Of a stretch of DNA of 16,075 nt, positions 13,522 through 16,075 are shown piece after piece. The DNA is from an uncultured Pseudoflavonifractor sp. (GTDB lineage Bacteria; Bacillota; Clostridia; Oscillospirales; Oscillospiraceae): assembly GCA_947565875.1 (NCBI GenBank), contig CANOHR010000012.1:1-16075 (forward strand), written 5' to 3'. Positions within the stretch are counted from its first letter, which is position 1, and each line of letters starts with the position of its first letter. The notes beneath the pieces were generated by a model that saw only the letters and a list, made by a program, of their open reading frames with translations, had not been told where the DNA came from and did not search any database. The position numbers were made by a program, and so were the translations under genes.

Positions 13522-13944
13522 TTACTGCTGCCGGCTGGTCAAAGCCTTGTCCAAAAGCTCCAGAGCGTGGGCCACTTCCTCCCGCTCCTCCGGCTTCAGG
13601 ATATCCAGAAGGCCGCTGAAATACTCGTTAACACCCGTTTTAGCCTTGTTGCGGAGTTCAATATACTTTTCGGTGGCCTCCACATAGATGACCCGGTGAT
13701 CCAGTTCTGAGCGGGTCCGCTTGGCCAACTCCAGCCGCTCCAGACGGTCTACAATACCGGATATGGTAGAATTGGCGCTGCCCATCTTTTCCGCCAGCTT
13801 GCTGATGGGCATGGGACCCTCGGAACCCAAAACGCTGAGGGCCAAGGCCTGAGGGAAGGTAAGGTTCAACTTTCCAAAGTGACTGCGGAATTGCTGGGAC
13901 AAATGCTGGCTCACCTGGATATAGTTCATAAGGATACGATCCAT
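13522..13944 (-). CDS. MarR-family winged-helix transcriptional regulator
   Basis: A small cytoplasmic DNA-binding protein, expected to act as a dimer. The 140-residue length is standard. An N-terminal helix (about 1-25) and the C-terminal helices (about 93-138) would make the dimer interface. Residues about 30-92 form the winged helix: FPQALALSVLGSEGPMPISKLAEKMG, then recognition helix SANSTISGIVDRLERLELAKR (57-77), then a wing with Asp82-His83-Arg84. The start at 13944 has AAGGAG ten bases upstream; a longer in-frame reading runs across the promoter and is rejected. It has its own promoter, and three copies of CCAAAAT/ATTTTGG lie around that promoter, suggesting autoregulation. The effector and targets cannot be read from sequence. 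Confidence 0.92.
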   Translation of the reverse strand: MDRILMNYIQVSQHLSQQFRSHFGKLNLTFPQALALSVLGSEGPMPISKLAEKMGSANSTISGIVDRLERLELAKRTRSELDHRVIYVEATEKYIELRNKAKTGVNEYFSGLLDILKPEEREEVAHALELLDKALTSRQQ

Positions 13945-13965
13945 GTCTTTGCGGCTCCTTTTCTC

Positions 13966-14053
13966 ATTTTGGTACTGTTTTGAAGGGAGCATATCCCAAA
14001 ATTTGATCTTAGTCAAGAATTTCCAGCCACAATTCACAAATCGTTTCCAAAAT
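13966..14053. promoter_or_regulatory. Candidate operator half-sites around the marR promoter
   Basis: The 7-mer occurs three times in 88 bases: ATTTTGG at 13966-13972, CCAAAAT at 13996-14002 and CCAAAAT at 14047-14053. The first two form an inverted pair flanking the -10, and the third lies upstream of the -35. MarR proteins often autoregulate through inverted AT-rich sites. The role is inferred. Confidence 0.3.
13988..14016 (-). promoter_or_regulatory. Promoter of marR
   Basis: Minus strand: -35 TTGACT (14016-14011), 17-base spacer, -10 TATGCT (13993-13988). The -35 is near consensus and the -10 weaker. Confidence 0.6.
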
Positions 14054-14065
14054 AGTCACAAATCC

Positions 14066-14680
14066 TCAACCCACTGCCGGAGTCTGCATCCGCTGGAGCA
14101 TGATGGCCAGAGCGGCCCGGTTGGCAATACCCTGAGGATCCAGCCTGCCCACATCGTTCCCCTGAAGAAGTCCCATTCCTACGGCATGACGGACAGCCTC
14201 CTCCGCCCAGCCGGATACGGCGTCGGCATCCCTAAAAAGTCCCAGGGCGCCGGTGGCCAGAGGTTCCCCCTTATACTGGGCGTAGCGGTAGAGGAAGCAG
14301 GCCAGCTGCTCCCGGGTCACCGGATCCCGGCCGCCAAAGGTGCCGTCGGCGTACCCGGAGGCGATCCCCGTTCCCTTGGCCCAGGCGGCAGCCCCGGCAT
14401 ACCAGTCTTCTGCCGCGTCGGGAAAAGGCTCCTCCACCGACATGACGGGAGAACCCTCCAGGCGCCAGATCACGGTGAGAATGGTGGCACGGGTCACCGG
14501 CTCATAGGGACCGAATATCCCATCTTCCAATCCGGTCATGATCCCTTCCTCGGTCACGGCCTCCACAGCCTCTACAAACCATTCGTCCCCCGCAATGTCA
14601 AAATAGCTCGACTCGGCAGCATGGACCGGAAGGGAAAGCAAACACAGCGCGCACATAAGCGCCATCCACCTTTTTTTCAC
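14066..14680 (-). CDS. Small secreted protein composed of three S-layer homology (SLH) domains
   Basis: Expected to be exported and bound non-covalently to cell-wall polysaccharide. Residues 1-21 are a signal peptide (MKKRWMALMCALCLLSLPVHA). The rest of the 204-residue product is three SLH modules and almost nothing else: about 27-75 (FDIAGDEWFVEAVEAV...TRAT), 86-135 (FPDAAEDWYAGAAAWAKG...TREQ) and 148-198 (FRDADAVSGWAEEAVRHA...NRAA). The first two keep a TRAE-like motif, while the third has NRAA and is probably weaker. The start is a GTG at 14680 with GAGGTGG just upstream; a GTG nine bases earlier overlaps that site. No passenger domain is fused, so the partner is unknown. It lies between a GH13 amylase and marR, all on the minus strand. 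Confidence 0.88.
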   Translation of the reverse strand: MKKRWMALMCALCLLSLPVHAAESSYFDIAGDEWFVEAVEAVTEEGIMTGLEDGIFGPYEPVTRATILTVIWRLEGSPVMSVEEPFPDAAEDWYAGAAAWAKGTGIASGYADGTFGGRDPVTREQLACFLYRYAQYKGEPLATGALGLFRDADAVSGWAEEAVRHAVGMGLLQGNDVGRLDPQGIANRAALAIMLQRMQTPAVG

Positions 14681-14745
14681 TATGCCCACCTCTTTTCGGG
14701 GATTTTCGGACCGGCCCGAAGGCGGTTCCTTGGACTTTTTCGTCC

Positions 14746-14751
14746 ATTATA
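14746..14751 (-). promoter_or_regulatory. Probable -10 of the SLH gene
   Basis: A perfect TATAAT on the minus strand, 66 bases before the GTG start. No good -35 is found at 16-18 bases. A small inverted repeat, TGGAC (14731-14735) / GTCCA (14742-14746), overlaps the likely start point and could bind a regulator or fold in the leader. Confidence 0.45.
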
Positions 14752-14791
14752 GAACAAAATCTTTACCAATCTTTGAATGGAACAAAAATAT

Positions 14792-16075
14792 TTACAGAAG
14801 GGAGGAGAAACCTTCTCCATCCCAGCCCATCAATCTTCCACTCATGGGGGGCAGGCGAAGGCGGGCGCCGTCGGGAAGTTCCAGAACGGCCTCCCGCTCC
14901 CCGGCGTTTACCGCCGCGATCACCCGCTCGCCCTTCCAGGATCGGATAAAGGAGACCAGCCGTCCCCGGCAGGTGAGCCACTCAAGCTCTCCCTTACGGA
15001 GCGGGGAAAGCTCCTTCCTGGCCTTGCCCAAAGCGGTGAACCAGCTTAAAAGTTCCCGGTCCTCTTCGCCCCAGGGGAAGGTACGGCGGTTGAAGGGGTC
15101 TTCAAAGCCCTCCATCCCCGCCTCATCCCCATAGTAGAGGGTGGGGGAGCCGGGAAGGGCGTAGAGAAGGAGACTGCCCAGCTTCAGCCGCTTGACGGCC
15201 AGAGTCCGCTTTTCCGGGCAGAGCCGGTATTGGGAACGCCAATCCCGGGAGGTGTCCCCCCGCCGGTCGTTCTCCTCTCCCAGCAGGGTGAGGATCCGGA
15301 GGGTATCATGGGTCCCCAGGGAGTTCATCCCGGAATAGAAGGCCCATCTGGGATAGTTCTGCCGCTGCGTCTCTACCACATCCTGAAGCCAGTCCCCCTT
15401 TCCGCCCAAAAGAAAGCCCAGAATGGCATTGCGGACAGGGTAGTTCATCACGCCGTCACAATGTCCGCCCAACACATGCTTCCGGCGGACGTCGTAGGCG
15501 ATCTTGTTGGATGCGTCCTCCCACACCTCGCCAATGATAACGGCGTCGGGTTTTTCCGCCCGGGCCGCTTTATGAATGGCGTGGACCACAAAATCAGGCA
15601 ATTCGTCGGCCACGTCCAGCCGCCAGCCGTCGGCGCCCGCCCGGAGCCAGGAACGAATGATCCCATTTTCTCCCGTAATGTACTCCAGCCAACTCCGGCT
15701 TTCCTTATTGGTGGTAGGCAGAGAGTAGATCCCCCACCAAGAGGTGTATTCGTGGGGCCAGTTCTGAAAACAAAACCAGTCAGAATAGGGAGAATCCTGG
15801 CTTTGAGCAGCCCCCAGTCCGGGGTAGAAGCCATCGCCATTGAAATATTTGGAGACAAAACCCGTGTGGTTGAATACGCCGTCCAGCATAATGTGCATAC
15901 CCAGCCCATGGGCCTTTCGGCAAAGGCTGGCAAAATTCTCCCCGGAGCCCAGCATGGGATCGATCTTCTCATAGTCCGCCGCACCGTAGCGGTGGTTTTC
16001 CGGACCTTCGAAGATGGGGCAGAGATAGATGGTCTCCACCCCTAAGCTTTGAAGATAGGGAAGTTTCTCCTCTAT
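14792..16075 (-). CDS. Glycoside hydrolase family 13 alpha-amylase, neopullulanase/cyclomaltodextrinase-like (5' end cut by window)
   Basis: Hydrolyses alpha-glucosidic bonds in starch-, pullulan- or cyclodextrin-type glucans. The reading frame is open to the window edge, so 427 C-terminal residues are seen and the start lies outside. The visible fragment enters the GH13 barrel at KLPYLQSLGVETIYLCPIF. Numbering from the first complete codon at the edge, region I is DGVFNH (65-70), region II GWRLDVADEL with nucleophile Asp154, region III GEVWED with acid/base Glu183, and region IV GTHDT with Asp257. GTHDT in place of NHD is typical of neopullulanase and maltogenic amylase subfamilies. LYALPGSPTLYYGDEAGMEG and the C-terminal beta domain follow. 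No terminator is seen between its stop and the SLH promoter, so some read-through is possible. Whether a signal peptide or CBM34 precedes it is unknown. Confidence 0.9.
   Translation of the reverse strand: MEEKLPYLQSLGVETIYLCPIFEGPENHRYGAADYEKIDPMLGSGENFASLCRKAHGLGMHIMLDGVFNHTGFVSKYFNGDGFYPGLGAAQSQDSPYSDWFCFQNWPHEYTSWWGIYSLPTTNKESRSWLEYITGENGIIRSWLRAGADGWRLDVADELPDFVVHAIHKAARAEKPDAVIIGEVWEDASNKIAYDVRRKHVLGGHCDGVMNYPVRNAILGFLLGGKGDWLQDVVETQRQNYPRWAFYSGMNSLGTHDTLRILTLLGEENDRRGDTSRDWRSQYRLCPEKRTLAVKRLKLGSLLLYALPGSPTLYYGDEAGMEGFEDPFNRRTFPWGEEDRELLSWFTALGKARKELSPLRKGELEWLTCRGRLVSFIRSWKGERVIAAVNAGEREAVLELPDGARLRLPPMSGRLMGWDGEGFSSLL

Noticed and set aside
14795..14825. GGAGAA/TTCTCC hairpin at the amylase 3' end considered as a terminator
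   Set aside because: The stem is only six base pairs and lies within the coding end; the nearest U-run is far away.
15230..16045. 271-codon plus-strand open frame opposite the amylase
   Set aside because: It is a shadow of the GH13 gene whose catalytic motifs are intact on the minus strand.

Overview
This window is moderately GC-rich, gene-dense bacterial DNA. Three things point to a gut-type clostridium of the Oscillospiraceae/Ruminococcaceae kind: strong AGGAGG ribosome sites, clostridial-type EPSP and chorismate synthases, and short palindromic repeats of the GTAGGGGCGG and CATTGCGAGG types. The taxonomy is inferred from style and protein subtype, not from a marker gene. No tRNA, rRNA, transposase, phage gene or CRISPR array was seen.

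Region 1 (1-4570, + strand) is an aromatic amino acid operon: aroA, aroC, pheA, aroK, aroQ. It covers late shikimate steps (dehydroquinate dehydration, shikimate phosphorylation, EPSP and chorismate synthesis) and continues through a fused chorismate mutase/prephenate dehydratase to phenylpyruvate. aroA/aroC and pheA/aroK overlap by ATGA, which suggests translational coupling. The operon probably starts upstream of the window. DAHP synthase, aroB, aroE and tyrA are not here.

Region 2 (4571-4859) is non-coding and packed with palindromic repeats. It ends at the terminator of the convergent operon.

Region 3 (4902-9845, - strand, read right to left) is a complete branched-chain-amino-acid-type ABC importer: livJ (lipoprotein receptor), livH and livM (permeases), livG and livF (ATPases). 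A strong promoter precedes livJ. A hairpin with a U-tract between livJ and livH probably lets the receptor be made in excess.

Region 4 (10074-10625, + strand) is queH, an iron-sulfur epoxyqueuosine reductase for tRNA modification. Its promoter is divergent from that of livJ.

Region 5 (10643-16075, - strand) is cell-envelope and carbohydrate related: a secreted D-alanyl-D-alanine carboxypeptidase with an unusual C-terminal extension, a membrane-anchored DUF4015-type glycosidase-like protein, a MarR-family regulator, a small secreted protein made only of three S-layer homology domains, and the 3' part of a GH13 neopullulanase-like amylase cut by the window end.

I found no clearly novel multi-gene system. 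The observations most worth a second look are the GTAGG-headed palindromes whose arms differ in sequence but stay complementary, the dacF terminator embedded in queH coding sequence, the envelope gene group around marR with its repeated CCAAAAT sites, the SLH-only protein and the extended carboxypeptidase.
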